NCBI RefSeq assembly: GCF_000711795.1
Contig: NZ_JONH01000005.1
Span: forward strand, 124,001-188,000
Reading direction: 5' to 3'
Length of the DNA stretch: 64,000 nt
Source: Vibrio pacinii DSM 19139
Lineage (GTDB): Bacteria > Pseudomonadota > Gammaproteobacteria > Enterobacterales > Vibrionaceae
Under the pieces are notes generated by a model. It worked only from the letters and a program-made list of their open reading frames with translations, was not told where the DNA came from and did not search any database. Shown here piece by piece: positions 8,515 through 18,184 of this stretch. The position numbers and the translations under genes are program-made. Within the stretch, counting starts at the first letter, position 1. Each line of letters starts with the position of its first letter.

Positions 8515-9087
8515 ATGTCCGATGTAATATTTTTTAAGAATCAAGAAGAAATGCACGCCTGGTTAGAGTTAAATCATGCTAAGCAAACTGAGGTTTGGGT
8601 GGGTTTTTATAAACAAGGCTCTCGAAAGTTAAGCTTTACATGGTCCGAATCAGTTGACATCGCGCTTTGTTTCGGTTGGATAGATGGCATTCGGAAATCA
8701 ATAGATAAAGAGAGTTATAAAATTCGTTTCTCACCTCGGAAGATAGATAGTGTTTGGAGTGCTGTGAACGTGAAGAAAGTGCAGAATCTTCTACAAATGG
8801 GAAAAATGAGGCCGGAGGGCATTTTGTTATTTGACAATCGAAATGACGTGAAAGGCTATTCCTCTGAACAAAGAAATATCCCGCTAGATAAAAAGTATGA
8901 AGAGTCACTTAAGGCGAATGCACCCGCCTGGCAATACTTTACTAGTTTAGCGCCTTCGTACAGAAGAGATTCGATATGGTGGGTTATGACTGCTAAGAAA
9001 GAGGAAACTCGTGATAAAAGATTGCATGTACTCATTGAATCATCTGCAGCAGGTCAAAAAATACCTATGTTACGTAAACATAAGTAA
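8515..9087 (+). CDS. YdeI/OmpD-associated family protein
   Basis: A 190-residue soluble protein of the YdeI/OmpD-associated family, known from uncharacterised bacterial proteins sometimes annotated as bacteriocin-protection proteins. Family features visible are EVWVGFYKQGS, ALCFGWIDGIRKSID, the segment FSPRKIDSVWSAVNVKKV and near the C-terminus a basic, Lys-rich region. No signal peptide or membrane segment is seen. The ATG is preceded by GGAGACAATAA. It stands alone, with nearly 300 non-coding bases on each side, which suggests its own promoter. Biochemical function is unknown. Confidence 0.75.
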   Translation: MSDVIFFKNQEEMHAWLELNHAKQTEVWVGFYKQGSRKLSFTWSESVDIALCFGWIDGIRKSIDKESYKIRFSPRKIDSVWSAVNVKKVQNLLQMGKMRPEGILLFDNRNDVKGYSSEQRNIPLDKKYEESLKANAPAWQYFTSLAPSYRRDSIWWVMTAKKEETRDKRLHVLIESSAAGQKIPMLRKHK

Positions 9088-9370
9088 GAATAGTTCCTAC
9101 CCACTATGTGCTAATGAAATGATGAGTACGATTAAGTTTTGGTTGGATTAGAAAGGCTAATGGAGAGCAAAAGAGGCCAACTGGTTGAAAGGAATTTCTC
9201 AGAAGGGTGAAGGCCTTTAAACGTCTATGCTCACAAGCATTTTTATCGATGGGGTTACACCTTTGTATAGCCCTGGTAAATGTTTCTGGTAATCTAGATT
9301 GAATGTAAAGGCAAAGTAAGTTGGGAGTCCACCCTAATATGAGCCGGAAATTTTTGGAAAAGAAGGATGT

Positions 9371-10390
9371 TTGAAGTTGTCAAAAACTGATAATAGTAAC
9401 CATGTTTCTGTAGCTGCGGCTCTTGACCTTGTTGATGAACTTAACACGGTTAATTTGGAATATAAGGAAGTGAGGTTACAACAGCTGTTAAAGAAGTTCT
9501 CTACCCTTGATTTGATCGATCGTTTACCAATCGCTGACTATTTCTACCTTTGGGATGTGATTCGCAAGAATCACACTATTCCTGAGATCGGACTCACTCT
9601 CGGGCAAAAGATCAATCCAAGCTCTAAAGGAGTACTAGCTAGCTGGGTTAGTCAAACAAGTTCTCTAGCTGAAGCAGTAGATACCTTCATTGAGAACACT
9701 TCTCTAATGAACACTGCAGAACAATGGCAAGTGGATATGAATGGGTTCACTTGCACCTTGAAGCTGACTATTCATAAATGTGATGATTACCCTACGATAG
9801 CCGTCGAAAGAAGTATGAGCGCAATGGTTGCTTGGGCTAACTTGTTAAGCGGGAACAAGGTCAAGATATCAAGGGCAAATTTTACTTTTGATGCTCCGGA
9901 CTACAAGAGTAAGCTCGTACCAATATTTGGAAAGAATATAATCTTTTCATCCGATGTCAATTCACTAGAGTTTCCTTCTACCCTCTTAGAGGAACCAATT
10001 CAAACGAGCAGTATGTTCCTTAAAAGTATCGCAGAACAAAAAGCTAAGGAGGTATTAGTAACTATTCGAGGCAGTTCAATTATCAAGGACAAGACAAAGG
10101 CTTTAGTCGTTGATTGTTTGAACAATGGTCAAACCCCCTCTATAAATGTGATAGCTAAGCAACAGCACATGAGCAGACAAACACTCTATCGAAGACTTAA
10201 AGAAGAAGGATCGAATTTCAAAAAAATTGTTGACCAAGTCCGTAGCGAAAGAGTTCGAAGCTTGATCAGTTCTGGGCAGCATAGTATTACCGAACTATGT
10301 TTTGGCCTCGGATTTAAAGAGCCATCAAGCTTTTACAAAGCGTTTAAAAGGTGGTTTGGAGTTACACCAGCACAGTACATCAATGATTAG
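9371..10390 (+). CDS. AraC-family transcriptional regulator
   Basis: A 339-residue regulator read from a TTG start at 9371, which follows AAGAAGGATG at a suitable distance; no in-frame ATG gives a full N-terminal domain. Residues about 25-210 look like the arabinose-binding-type N-terminal domain (PF12625) of OruR/ArgR-type AraC proteins. The C-terminal 80 residues are the double HTH: QQHMSRQTLYRRLKEEG, then SITELCFGLGFKEPSSFYK and FKRWFGVTPAQY. Targets are unknown; no gene is closely linked. Confidence 0.85.
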   Translation: MKLSKTDNSNHVSVAAALDLVDELNTVNLEYKEVRLQQLLKKFSTLDLIDRLPIADYFYLWDVIRKNHTIPEIGLTLGQKINPSSKGVLASWVSQTSSLAEAVDTFIENTSLMNTAEQWQVDMNGFTCTLKLTIHKCDDYPTIAVERSMSAMVAWANLLSGNKVKISRANFTFDAPDYKSKLVPIFGKNIIFSSDVNSLEFPSTLLEEPIQTSSMFLKSIAEQKAKEVLVTIRGSSIIKDKTKALVVDCLNNGQTPSINVIAKQQHMSRQTLYRRLKEEGSNFKKIVDQVRSERVRSLISSGQHSITELCFGLGFKEPSSFYKAFKRWFGVTPAQYIND

Positions 10391-10604
10391 CTAGATAATT
10401 TGTCACTTGCAACACCCAGACTGTAAAACTGGCTCAATAGTTATAGTACTTGCTCATCAAACCGTATGATCATATCTACAAGTTGAGTAACAATTGTATA
10501 AATAGCTGAGTCCATATCTAGCTAAAAGGCGTCTAGGACATCAGTGGCGATTCATACCAGTTAAGTTGTTATAGATTTCAATCTAGCTAGATTAAGCAAC
10601 TTTA

Positions 10605-11174
10605 TTAAAAATGGTATCCGAGCGTCGCTCCCCATCCAAAGCCACCAGCGTCTCTCTTTTCACCGCTCAGCTCCACATCAACACTTGAGTAACGAGCGTC
10701 AAGACCCATAGACCACTGGCTGTAAAAGTGAAAGTCGATACCACCCCCAACCCAATAGCCAGTGCCAGTACCGTCATGGGTAGTTTTGGTTCCCGAGTTG
10801 ATTTCCTCTAGTTCGACCGCTACGAAGCTGACACCACTACCCAAATAGGATGTAAATACATTTGATGTAATTTGGGGCTGATATCTTAGACCGATGTTCA
10901 TTTCACCTATTGCTGATTCTGTTGTTTTACCAGCTACTTTGTTTTCATAGCTATTGCCATGAAGGTCAAATGCTATACCGAATGGCAGGGCTGCAGGTTG
11001 AAAAGTCGAAAGGACAGCAAACGTGTGCATTGAGTTATTTTTGCCCCAGTTTGATTCTAATGTTTTATTACCAACCATTACCTTTATAGAAGTTTGACTA
11101 TTTGTTGCATTTACAACACCACTAGGTAACAGCACTAAACCAATCGTAGTAATTAAGATGGGGTTCTTCTTCAT
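10605..11174 (-). CDS. Outer-membrane beta-barrel protein
   Basis: A 189-residue exported protein. The first 23 residues form a signal peptide (MKKNPILITTIGLVLLPSGVVNA) with cleavage likely after VNA. The mature part shows alternating hydrophobic strands (NIGLRYQPQI, SYLGSGVSFVAVEL, GYWVGGGIDFHF, WSMGLDARYSSVDVEL) and ends in an aromatic-terminated strand, GWGATLGYHF. That C-terminal Phe is the usual signal for BAM-dependent barrels. Eight strands would fit the length, as in the OmpW or OmpA-barrel folds. The ligand and role are unknown. Confidence 0.7.
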   Translation of the reverse strand: MKKNPILITTIGLVLLPSGVVNATNSQTSIKVMVGNKTLESNWGKNNSMHTFAVLSTFQPAALPFGIAFDLHGNSYENKVAGKTTESAIGEMNIGLRYQPQITSNVFTSYLGSGVSFVAVELEEINSGTKTTHDGTGTGYWVGGGIDFHFYSQWSMGLDARYSSVDVELSGEKRDAGGFGWGATLGYHF

Positions 11175-11391
11175 GTTAAGTCCTTAATTTGTCGTTCTTT
11201 ATAAGCATGATTCTGTTGATGGAAGTATGTAGTAGAGGGTCAATCTATCAAACAATGATAACTGCAATGATGTCTACCGGTGACAATTTATTGTCCTTTG
11301 GTTTCAGTTCATTTAACTAGCTTGTGTTCAACGCTTATGGTTTAGTATCGTCATAGCGTATGTGGTGTTAGTAGTTGAAGGGAAAGCATAA

Positions 11392-12054
11392 ATGGATAGA
11401 TTTCAAAAATTTGTAGGTGCTGCAGCTTGGATTGAGGCACTCATTTATGTCTTTGCCTTTGTATACTTTGGTGCTTTTTGGGCATATCCCCCGGAGGGTA
11501 GTGCATCAGAAAAAATGACCTATTTAGCAGAAAATCAATTTTCTTTTTCAATGATGTATTTTCTCATGTATGTCGTATTTGGCGTTTTTCTATCCGTACT
11601 TGTCGTGGGATTATTTGAAAAACTAGAATCGACAAATGATCCACTTGTTAAAATCGGTTCAGTCTTCGGCTTTGTTTGGGTTGTTCTGGTCATTGCAAGT
11701 GGCATGTTGGCGAATATTGGGCTTGTACATGCTGTTGAGCTAATGGACCAATCCGCAGAGAAAGCTTTCGATATGTGGAGAGTGGTTACAGTAATAATAG
11801 AAAGTCTTGGAGGAGGAAACGAACTCGTTGGAGGACTTTGGGTTCTGTTACTTAGCCTAGCAGCTTTAAAGGCGACAGTATTTCCACGAGGGCTCAATTA
11901 CCTTGGCATATCTGTAGGGTGTGCTGGAATCTCGACAATATACCCTGCCGAAGTCTTAAATGAAATTTTTGGTATCACTCAGGTTCTATGGTTTTTCTGG
12001 TTAGGTGTGTCCATGTTAGGTCAGCACTCCACCAGTAAATTAGCCGACAGTTAA
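11392..12054 (+). CDS. Integral membrane protein, possibly DUF4386-like
   Basis: A 220-residue inner-membrane protein with about six hydrophobic segments: residues around 10-30 (EALIYVFAFVYFGAF), 52-75 (FLMYVVFGVFLSVLVVGLF), 88-112, 138-160 (GGLWVLLLSLAALKA), 165-185 and the C-terminal WFFWLGVSML segment. The arrangement resembles DUF4386-type membrane proteins, but I am not certain of the family. No signal peptide or catalytic motif is evident. It stands alone between an outer-membrane barrel gene (divergent) and a lipase-like gene 229 bases downstream. Confidence 0.65.
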   Translation: MDRFQKFVGAAAWIEALIYVFAFVYFGAFWAYPPEGSASEKMTYLAENQFSFSMMYFLMYVVFGVFLSVLVVGLFEKLESTNDPLVKIGSVFGFVWVVLVIASGMLANIGLVHAVELMDQSAEKAFDMWRVVTVIIESLGGGNELVGGLWVLLLSLAALKATVFPRGLNYLGISVGCAGISTIYPAEVLNEIFGITQVLWFFWLGVSMLGQHSTSKLADS

Positions 12055-12283
12055 CGCGTGTGGTGATTCATCGCAGGCTGAACGCTAATGGAATTGAATG
12101 AACTTTATGAACGTGTGACAGTTCGGTGATGTTAAGTCATAGGGTGAAGAATTTAATTGTTTGCTTTTAAAATAAATTTAATAATTTCAATGCCTTAAGT
12201 GTTCTTTCAAGTTGCACTAAGAAAGAGAACAGAGACTAATAGAGTCCTATCTTTACCAACGGGCCTTATTTTAGAGAGAGTAT

Positions 12284-13303
12284 ATGTCTGCAGAAATTTT
12301 ATTCATTAGACTACAGGTGTTTGTTTTTACATTGGTATTGCTATTGGTTCAGGCTCTTGTCTTCCCTATTAACGCGTTTGCCAGTCAATCAGATGATGGT
12401 GAAAGCCGTTTTTTCTCACTCAAAGAAATTCAGCTTTCTGAAAAAAAGGAATTAGCGCCTTTGGATTTTATATCGTCAAGCGATGGTGTGCCACTCGCCT
12501 TTAGAACTTACCGTTCCAAAAATACTAAAGCTATTCTGATTTTCTATCACGGTGCAGGAGCACATAGTGGGCTTCTATATAATCATATCGGAGTAGGGTT
12601 GAGAGACGAGTTTCAAATGACGGTATACATGCCTGATATCAGAGGGCATGGGAGCTCGGGTGGCGCGAGAGGAGATGCGCCCAGTGAAAACCAAGTTTGG
12701 CATGATATTACAACAATGATTAATCATATTAGGACTTTACATCCGGCTACACCTATTTTCTTAGGTGGTCATTCAGCGGGTGCGGGACTGGTACTGAATT
12801 ACTCGAATTGGGAGCCGCGGCACGCCGTAGCAGGTTATGCTCTTGTCGCACCATACTTGGGTTTTCGTTCAAAAACAAACCGTGAACCTGACGATGAAGA
12901 GTATAGTTTTTCAGAGGTAAATGTAGCTAAATTTGTAGTTAACTCAATAACTAAAGGTCTGCTTTTTGGCCATTCAAAAGCTGTGGAATTTAACTTTCCC
13001 GAAGACATTCTCGAGAAAAATCCAGAAATAGTGACTTTTAATACAGTGGTAATGTCCAACGCTGTAACCCCAAATTCTCCAGATATCCAATTGCATCAAT
13101 TGAAACGATTCGGACTTTGGATTGGCTCTGAGGACGAAGCTTTTGATCCGGATAAGGTCATAGCGTTTGTTGATAATAATACTCATAAACATGCAGATGT
13201 AGAAATCGGTGTGCTTGATGGGGAGAAACATTTCTCTATTGTTCTCAAAGCAGCAGATTTCATAGGCTCATGGGTGTCGCAATTACTCGAACAGGATATT
13301 TAG
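12284..13303 (+). CDS. Exported alpha/beta hydrolase (monoacylglycerol lipase / S33-like)
   Basis: A 339-residue hydrolase with an N-terminal hydrophobic export segment (about residues 10-32, ending NAFA), so it probably acts in the periplasm or is membrane-anchored. FYHGAGAHSG supplies the oxyanion region, DIRGHGSSGG is typical of Hydrolase_4 (lysophospholipase/monoacylglycerol lipase) proteins, and GGHSAGAGLVL contains the nucleophile Ser in GHSAG. IGSEDEAFDPD and GEKHFSIV are the likely acid and His regions. A lipid ester substrate is an inference from family. Its 3' end abuts a chemoreceptor fragment, which suggests a rearrangement at about 13.31 kb. Confidence 0.8.
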   Translation: MSAEILFIRLQVFVFTLVLLLVQALVFPINAFASQSDDGESRFFSLKEIQLSEKKELAPLDFISSSDGVPLAFRTYRSKNTKAILIFYHGAGAHSGLLYNHIGVGLRDEFQMTVYMPDIRGHGSSGGARGDAPSENQVWHDITTMINHIRTLHPATPIFLGGHSAGAGLVLNYSNWEPRHAVAGYALVAPYLGFRSKTNREPDDEEYSFSEVNVAKFVVNSITKGLLFGHSKAVEFNFPEDILEKNPEIVTFNTVVMSNAVTPNSPDIQLHQLKRFGLWIGSEDEAFDPDKVIAFVDNNTHKHADVEIGVLDGEKHFSIVLKAADFIGSWVSQLLEQDI

Positions 13304-13306
13304 TGA

Positions 13307-13501
13307 GTGTGTTCAAAATTAATCGCGACAGCGGCAGAAGAGCAATCAGTCGTGGCTTCCCAAATTAATGAGTCTGTTTCAGACCTCAATGTGTTAGCTG
13401 GACAAACGCAGAAAGGCTCTTCTGAAAATAGAGAGTTAGCAAGTCAACTGAAAGGTAGCGCTGAGCGCTTGGAGCAGCAAGTCAGTCAATTTAAGTTCTA
13501 A
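13307..13501 (+). pseudogene. C-terminal fragment of a methyl-accepting chemotaxis protein
   Basis: About 60 residues matching the C-terminal end of a chemoreceptor signalling domain: ATAAEEQSVVASQINESVSD followed by a heptad-like helix and QQVSQFKF at the end, the usual MCP terminus. All upstream parts (sensor, HAMP, hairpin tip) are missing. It is not closely similar to the C-terminus of the intact chemoreceptor at 18368, so it comes from a different receptor gene. It starts four bases after the lipase-like gene ends, marking a junction. Confidence 0.8.
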
Positions 13502-13607
13502 CACAACGCCTTTGAAGCCCGTATAGAGCTCAGTGATTCGTTTTTTTCCTGAGCTCTGTTCGGCAGTGAGCACACTCTGTATCATTATAACCAAGGATGA
13601 AGTTATC

Positions 13608-14531
13608 TTGACCATCTTATCAGAACAGCCCCAAGGCGCGCTGATGTTTCGTTTACACGCGCGCTCTACACGGTTTGCGCTTGGTACGATTAAAATTAAA
13701 GAAATCGTGCCTTATCAAAGACCCACGGTACTTCCAGCCTGCCACAAAGACGTAGTGGGAGCGGCCACGATTCGAGGTACGAGTATGCCCATCATTGATC
13801 TGTCCGCAGTCATGGGAGGGCAGGCGGTTCCGGTTGAAGAGAGAGACTCTCAGACACTGATTGTGGCTGATTGCATGCGTATATTAGTGGCGCTCATGGT
13901 GCATCAGGTTGAGCATATCGTGCCCTGTGATTGGAAATCTGTTACACCATTGCCAGACACGCTAGGACAAGAAACTTTTATATTGGGTACGACGCGTTAT
14001 GAGGAGCAACTGGTGCAGTTGCTTGATATCGAGCAGGTGTTGGTGGACATTTTTCCGGCACAGACCGACGAAGCAGGGGTAAGACTTTCTCAAGAAGAAA
14101 TCGCTCTCCTGCAACAAGTGTCGGTCATGGTGGTTGATGACTCCAGTATTGCTCGCAAGCTTATTTCCGAATTGTTAGACCGTTTTGGTGTGTCGTATCA
14201 AACCTTTGAGAATGCCGATGAAGCCTTGTCTGTGCTGAGGGAGCGTTCTGCCTCTCGTTCTGCATTCCATGTGTTAGTGAGTGACATAGAAATGCCGAAA
14301 ATGGATGGGTATGAGTTGGTGTTTGCGGTCAACGATGACCCCAACACTCGAGCACTGTACACCATTTTACACACGTCTTTGTCCAGTGAGATGAGCCAAG
14401 AGCGTGCGAAGCAAGTCGGTGCTAACGAAGCGTTGTCAAAATTCAATGCGAGAGATTTGATGAACGCTTTGCTACGAGGAGCGAAAGAAAGCGCTGGCTT
14501 ATCATCAAAACTAAAAGACCCTTTAACGTGA
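13608..14531 (+). CDS. cheV: CheV-like chemotaxis coupling protein (CheW + receiver)
   Basis: A TTG start at 13608 is preferred because AAGGA lies about 10 bases upstream; an in-frame GTG at 13533 falls in an inverted repeat and adds residues unlike CheV. The N-terminal half, about 150 residues, is a CheW domain (RFALGTIKIKEIVPYQRPT, GAATIRGTSMPIIDL) that couples chemoreceptors to CheA. The C-terminal half is a receiver: VVDDSS acidic pair, VSDIEMPKMDGYEL with the phospho-acceptor Asp, and ALSKF with the conserved Lys. It heads a run of co-directional signalling genes. TILHTSLSS carries the expected Thr/Ser region. Confidence 0.85.
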   Translation: MTILSEQPQGALMFRLHARSTRFALGTIKIKEIVPYQRPTVLPACHKDVVGAATIRGTSMPIIDLSAVMGGQAVPVEERDSQTLIVADCMRILVALMVHQVEHIVPCDWKSVTPLPDTLGQETFILGTTRYEEQLVQLLDIEQVLVDIFPAQTDEAGVRLSQEEIALLQQVSVMVVDDSSIARKLISELLDRFGVSYQTFENADEALSVLRERSASRSAFHVLVSDIEMPKMDGYELVFAVNDDPNTRALYTILHTSLSSEMSQERAKQVGANEALSKFNARDLMNALLRGAKESAGLSSKLKDPLT

Positions 14532-14553
14532 TGCGAGATGTGGACGCTTGATA

Positions 14554-15829
14554 ATGCAGACAATCAATAAATCGTCATATAAAGGGTCTTGCTCACTTAA
14601 AGGTCGAGCGGCCATAGTGACCGGGCGTCGTTATAGTGATGAAGCAAACACAATAGCAGAAAAGGTGGCACAAGCGACCAGGATGAGGCACGCCAAGTGG
14701 CTAGTGAATCGTCAGTTTGTACTAGACCAGAGTAATGTCGATGCCTCACTGAGTGAGCAAGCACGGTATTGCGAGAGTGTCATAAACGATGAGCGTGAGA
14801 GAGTGACGCGCAATCAACGTCTGCTACTTCAATGTGAGCGCGATAGAGTGAAAGACAAGTTACGCCAGCAAGAGGCTAGGCAACGTATTCATGCCGGTGT
14901 AGTGGATGACATACTGGCCGAAACCGAAAGCTCGATGAGTACGCAGCTGTTAGGCATGTCGCCGGTTCAGCTATTTGGTCGCTTTCCCGACTTTGCCTAC
15001 TTCGCATCAACGGCATACTCCCCTTCTTTAAGTGTGAGTAAGCTATCTGTGTTGACGACGAATGATGCCTCATTAAATAGTGAAGTATTGTCTCTGATGG
15101 CGAATGCGAAGTTTCTTGAGCGGATTAAGCGCCGTCCGATGCCCCTGCAAGATGCAAAAGTCGCTATCGGCGCCTTAGGGCTGGATAACTGTATTCGTCT
15201 TTTCCCCATATTGATGAGTAAGCCTCTTTTAAAGTGGCAAGAGCCCGTGACAAAAAACATCGCTCCAAAGCTTTGGCAATATATGATGGTTACTGCCAAC
15301 GCCACCTGTCAGCGGCTTCGAGCCGCCGGGTGGCGTACCCCTGAGCAAGGTCTGTTGCTTGGTGTCCTATTGTCGCTGGGCGCATTTTCGGTGGTTAACC
15401 AATACCCTCGTTTTTTTGAAGAAGCACTGATGACCAAAATGCAACAATACCGTGAGTCGAATGCGCGAGATAAGTATTACGCGTGTGCGGATGTCGCTCT
15501 CGATGTCAGCCGGCTACCTCATATATTGGCGTCCTTAGCCATCCCGTTGACAAAACATATTGTCAAAACGCTGCACTGGACGATGGCCACGCAGCCTCTC
15601 AAAGTCGCTTTGGAAGAAGAGTTAAGATCAGGTGCCCGTGCTCGAACGCAGCTTATTAGGTGTCGCTCTGGCGCAAGGTCATGCATTTTCTATCTATGAA
15701 GCATTAGAAAGTAGTGGCGTGTTTATTGAAAAACATAAACCCTTTTGGTTTGCCAATGTGCAGTTGTCAGCCAATGACCTATCAACATTGACCAATGCCC
15801 ATCTTGGGCGACTTGAATTGTTGTCATGA
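14554..15829 (+). pseudogene. HDOD-domain protein, frameshifted near 15628
   Basis: The first frame from 14554 (or a TTG at 14548) encodes an HDOD-like signalling protein. There is a charged helical N-terminus (residues about 30-120), then LLGMSPVQLFGRFPDF and DASLNSEVLSLMANAKFLERI, MPLQDAKVAIGALGLDNCI, the core HDOD pattern. Near 15628 it leaves frame, while the natural C-terminus continues in another frame from about 15632: PVLERSLLGVALAQGHAFSI and on to the stop at 15829. A one-base change explains this, so the gene is inactivated or the base is a sequencing error. HDOD proteins act in bacterial signalling without a known common substrate. Confidence 0.75.
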
Positions 15830-15878
15830 CGACATGGAGAAATGAAGGGGACGTTCCTTCTTATTAAAGGAAAACAAT

Positions 15879-17519
15879 ATGGACAAGCAGGCTTTACCCC
15901 AAGCGTTACTCAGCCTTTTTGACACGGCAAGTGAAGGTTTGTGGTTTATGAGTGATGACAATGTCGTTCAGTTCTACAACAACTCCTTCTACCAACAGTT
16001 CGCACTCTCGACAGATTATTCAACGTTGGATGATTGGCTCGCACTTGTTCACCCTGAAGACCGAGAGCGATTAGCGCAAGAAGTGGATGGCCATCAAAAA
16101 GAGCAAAGCTCGACACGTGTCAAAACCCGCTACCGGGTAAAAAACACCTCAGGCCGTTATCTATGGATTGAAGCCACGGGGGTGAGAGTGGAGTATCAAG
16201 GTGGCTTTGCCATGGTCGGCTCTCACAAAAACGTGTCAGAAGAAGTGTTCCTGAATCAGTATCTCACGCATATGGCTAACCATGACAGTGAGACGGGACT
16301 ACTGAATCGGCACCAGTTTTTACAAAATGCGCCAAAGTTGAATAAAAACGGCTGGATTCTTGTGTGCTGCTTAACTCAACTGCAGCGGTTTCAACGACGA
16401 GTGGGGTATGATGCGACGGGCCAGCTTTCTTCAACTCTGGTGTCGACCCTAGATGATGTCTTGAACTTAAGGTACGGGTTGTATCGAATCAGTGCAGATG
16501 TCTTTGTGGTGACGATGGAGCAAGAGTTGGATGATGAGAAGGCGTATTCATTAATGAGTCAAATCGAAGCGGTGTTTCAGCAGGGGCGAATGTGCAGTAC
16601 AACGCTGACCAGTCGACTCGGTCTTGGAGCACTCCCCGTCAGTGATTTGGATGTCACCCACCCTTTAGAGCAAATCTTTAATCTTTCTGAGTACACGCGA
16701 TTGGTATGCTCCCCGGTCACCTATACGGGGCAGTCACAACGTGACATTGACCGACACTTTGCCATACAAGACGCATTAGAAGCGGCCATTGATACACACC
16801 AAATTGTGATAGCGTTGCAGCCAATAGTCGAAGCATCGACAGGGGACCTGATAAGTTTTGAAGCGTTAGCTCGGTGGGAGCACCCTGAGTTGGGCTCGAT
16901 TTCACCCGCAGAGTTCATTCCTATCGCCGAGCGGTTAGGACATATACATGCGTTGGGCTTGTTAGTTCTAGAGCACGCGTGCCAATATTTGGTGATGTTT
17001 GACTCCACACACAATGCGAGACCTTTAGTCAATGTAAATGTGTCGGCGCATCAATTATTGAAGGCGAGTTTTGTTGATGATGTGTGTGAGATTGTCGCTC
17101 GATTTGGTGTTTCCCCTAGTCGTATTGTGCTCGAAGTGACCGAGTCCTACCTACTTGATGAAGACCCTACCATTACAACAACACTTAATGAGCTGCATAT
17201 CCACGACTTCAAGTTGTCCATCGATGATTTTGGAGCAGGAATGAGTGCGATTACAAGCTTATTTAAGCTTCCGTTGTATCAGGTTAAATTGGATAAAGCG
17301 TTGATTCACGAAGCGATGCGACGTGATGCCTGCCTAAAGCTCATCACTCACTTGTGTGAGTTTGGTCGTACACACAATATCAGTCTAGTTGCGGAAGGCG
17401 TAGAGACATCGGCGATGTTTAATACATTAACCGGGGTAGGTGTACCTTACCTTCAGGGATATTGTCTTTACAAACCTTGCTCGCCTGAAGTGTGGTTGGA
17501 AAAGCGCGCGCTGGTTTAA
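15879..17519 (+). CDS. Cyclic-di-GMP phosphodiesterase: PAS, degenerate GGDEF, EAL
   Basis: A 546-residue cytosolic protein. Residues about 8-125 form a PAS/PAC sensor (HPEDRERLAQEV, RYLWIEATGVRVEYQGG). Next comes a GGDEF-like domain in which the active-site loop reads RISADVFVV, so cyclase activity is unlikely. The EAL domain (about residues 300-546) looks active: FEALARWEHPELG, NVNVSAHQL, LEVTES, IDDFGAGMSAI, QVKLDKALI, AEGVET and QGYCLYKP supply the known metal, base and loop-6 residues. It should hydrolyse c-di-GMP to pGpG and thereby favour motility. It lies 50 bases after the frameshifted HDOD gene and in the same run as CheV-like and chemoreceptor genes. Confidence 0.88.
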   Translation: MDKQALPQALLSLFDTASEGLWFMSDDNVVQFYNNSFYQQFALSTDYSTLDDWLALVHPEDRERLAQEVDGHQKEQSSTRVKTRYRVKNTSGRYLWIEATGVRVEYQGGFAMVGSHKNVSEEVFLNQYLTHMANHDSETGLLNRHQFLQNAPKLNKNGWILVCCLTQLQRFQRRVGYDATGQLSSTLVSTLDDVLNLRYGLYRISADVFVVTMEQELDDEKAYSLMSQIEAVFQQGRMCSTTLTSRLGLGALPVSDLDVTHPLEQIFNLSEYTRLVCSPVTYTGQSQRDIDRHFAIQDALEAAIDTHQIVIALQPIVEASTGDLISFEALARWEHPELGSISPAEFIPIAERLGHIHALGLLVLEHACQYLVMFDSTHNARPLVNVNVSAHQLLKASFVDDVCEIVARFGVSPSRIVLEVTESYLLDEDPTITTTLNELHIHDFKLSIDDFGAGMSAITSLFKLPLYQVKLDKALIHEAMRRDACLKLITHLCEFGRTHNISLVAEGVETSAMFNTLTGVGVPYLQGYCLYKPCSPEVWLEKRALV

Positions 17520-17537
17520 GATTTAGGGAGAATACGA

Positions 17538-17894
17538 ATGTTAAATTACACCTGCAAGTTATGTACTTTTGAATCAACGGTTGATGTACAAGAAACGGTT
17601 CCGTTTCAGATTGAGCATGGAGTATGCGAGTTTTGTATGGATGATGTCCACCACACGTTAAAAGCGAGTCATCAGTTCAACAAAGTTGAGCTTCATTTGA
17701 GAATCAATTTGCGTAAGCTCAGGTACAACTTACAGCGAGTGACACGCTATGACAAAGAAGTGAGTTCGGTGCTTGATATCGTTCAATCAGAGGTGAGCGC
17801 CATTGAGCATGAGTTGGGAGAGTTGATATCAGACTATCCTTCGATAGCTGAAGTGTTATCGGAATATCGAAGTTTATTATGTGTGTATAAATAG
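17538..17894 (+). CDS. Small protein with two CxxC knuckles (putative zinc ribbon)
   Basis: A 118-residue protein I do not recognise. CKLC at residues 6-9 and CEFC at about 31-34 form a four-cysteine zinc-ribbon-like N-terminus. The rest is predicted helical and charged (LHLRINLRKLRYNLQRV, VQSEVSAIEHELGELI). It starts 18 bases after the EAL gene with AGGGAGAATACGA as ribosome-binding region, so it is surely co-transcribed. The context suggests a signalling accessory or adaptor role, which is inference only. Confidence 0.65.
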   Translation: MLNYTCKLCTFESTVDVQETVPFQIEHGVCEFCMDDVHHTLKASHQFNKVELHLRINLRKLRYNLQRVTRYDKEVSSVLDIVQSEVSAIEHELGELISDYPSIAEVLSEYRSLLCVYK

Positions 17895-17911
17895 AGAGCA
17901 GGTAGCAACAC

Positions 17912-18184
17912 ATGGTCATTGCGGAGTTTAGTTTTATTCATTGTGGCTATTCAGGCTCATTGAGTGTGAGCGACCAAAATTTAATCAGAAGAATACAAGA
18001 GCATATCAACCAGGGGAGGCGTCGAGAGCTGTTTGGGATGCTTATCGTACTTTTACTTGGAGAGTCTGCGGGGGGAAATGTGGTTATAAATGTCAACTCT
18101 ACTTTAATCGAGCTGAAAGAGCTTTATGAACTGAGCGATAGTTCGGTCAAGTTAAGTAATGGGGTGAACCTGCGAATTGTATAA
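17912..18184 (+). CDS. Unknown 90-residue protein of the signalling cluster
   Basis: I do not recognise the family. It has a short hydrophobic stretch, ELFGMLIVLLLGESAGGNV, in the middle and mixed ends, too short for a firm membrane call. It begins 17 bases after the preceding small gene, with AGAGAGCAGG upstream. A second, decayed copy of the same gene lies at about 20300-20490, after the chemoreceptor, which supports its being a real gene that once existed in two copies around the receptor. Confidence 0.6.
   Translation: MVIAEFSFIHCGYSGSLSVSDQNLIRRIQEHINQGRRRELFGMLIVLLLGESAGGNVVINVNSTLIELKELYELSDSSVKLSNGVNLRIV

Noticed and set aside
8352..8537. Short rightward frame with a CMSC motif.
   Set aside because: It overlaps the next gene's start, has no ribosome-binding site and no family pattern; at most a decayed fragment.
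13533..13607. GTG start giving a longer CheV-like protein.
   Set aside because: It lies in the inverted repeat GAGCTCAG...CTGAGCTC, lacks a ribosome-binding site and adds 25 residues unlike the family.
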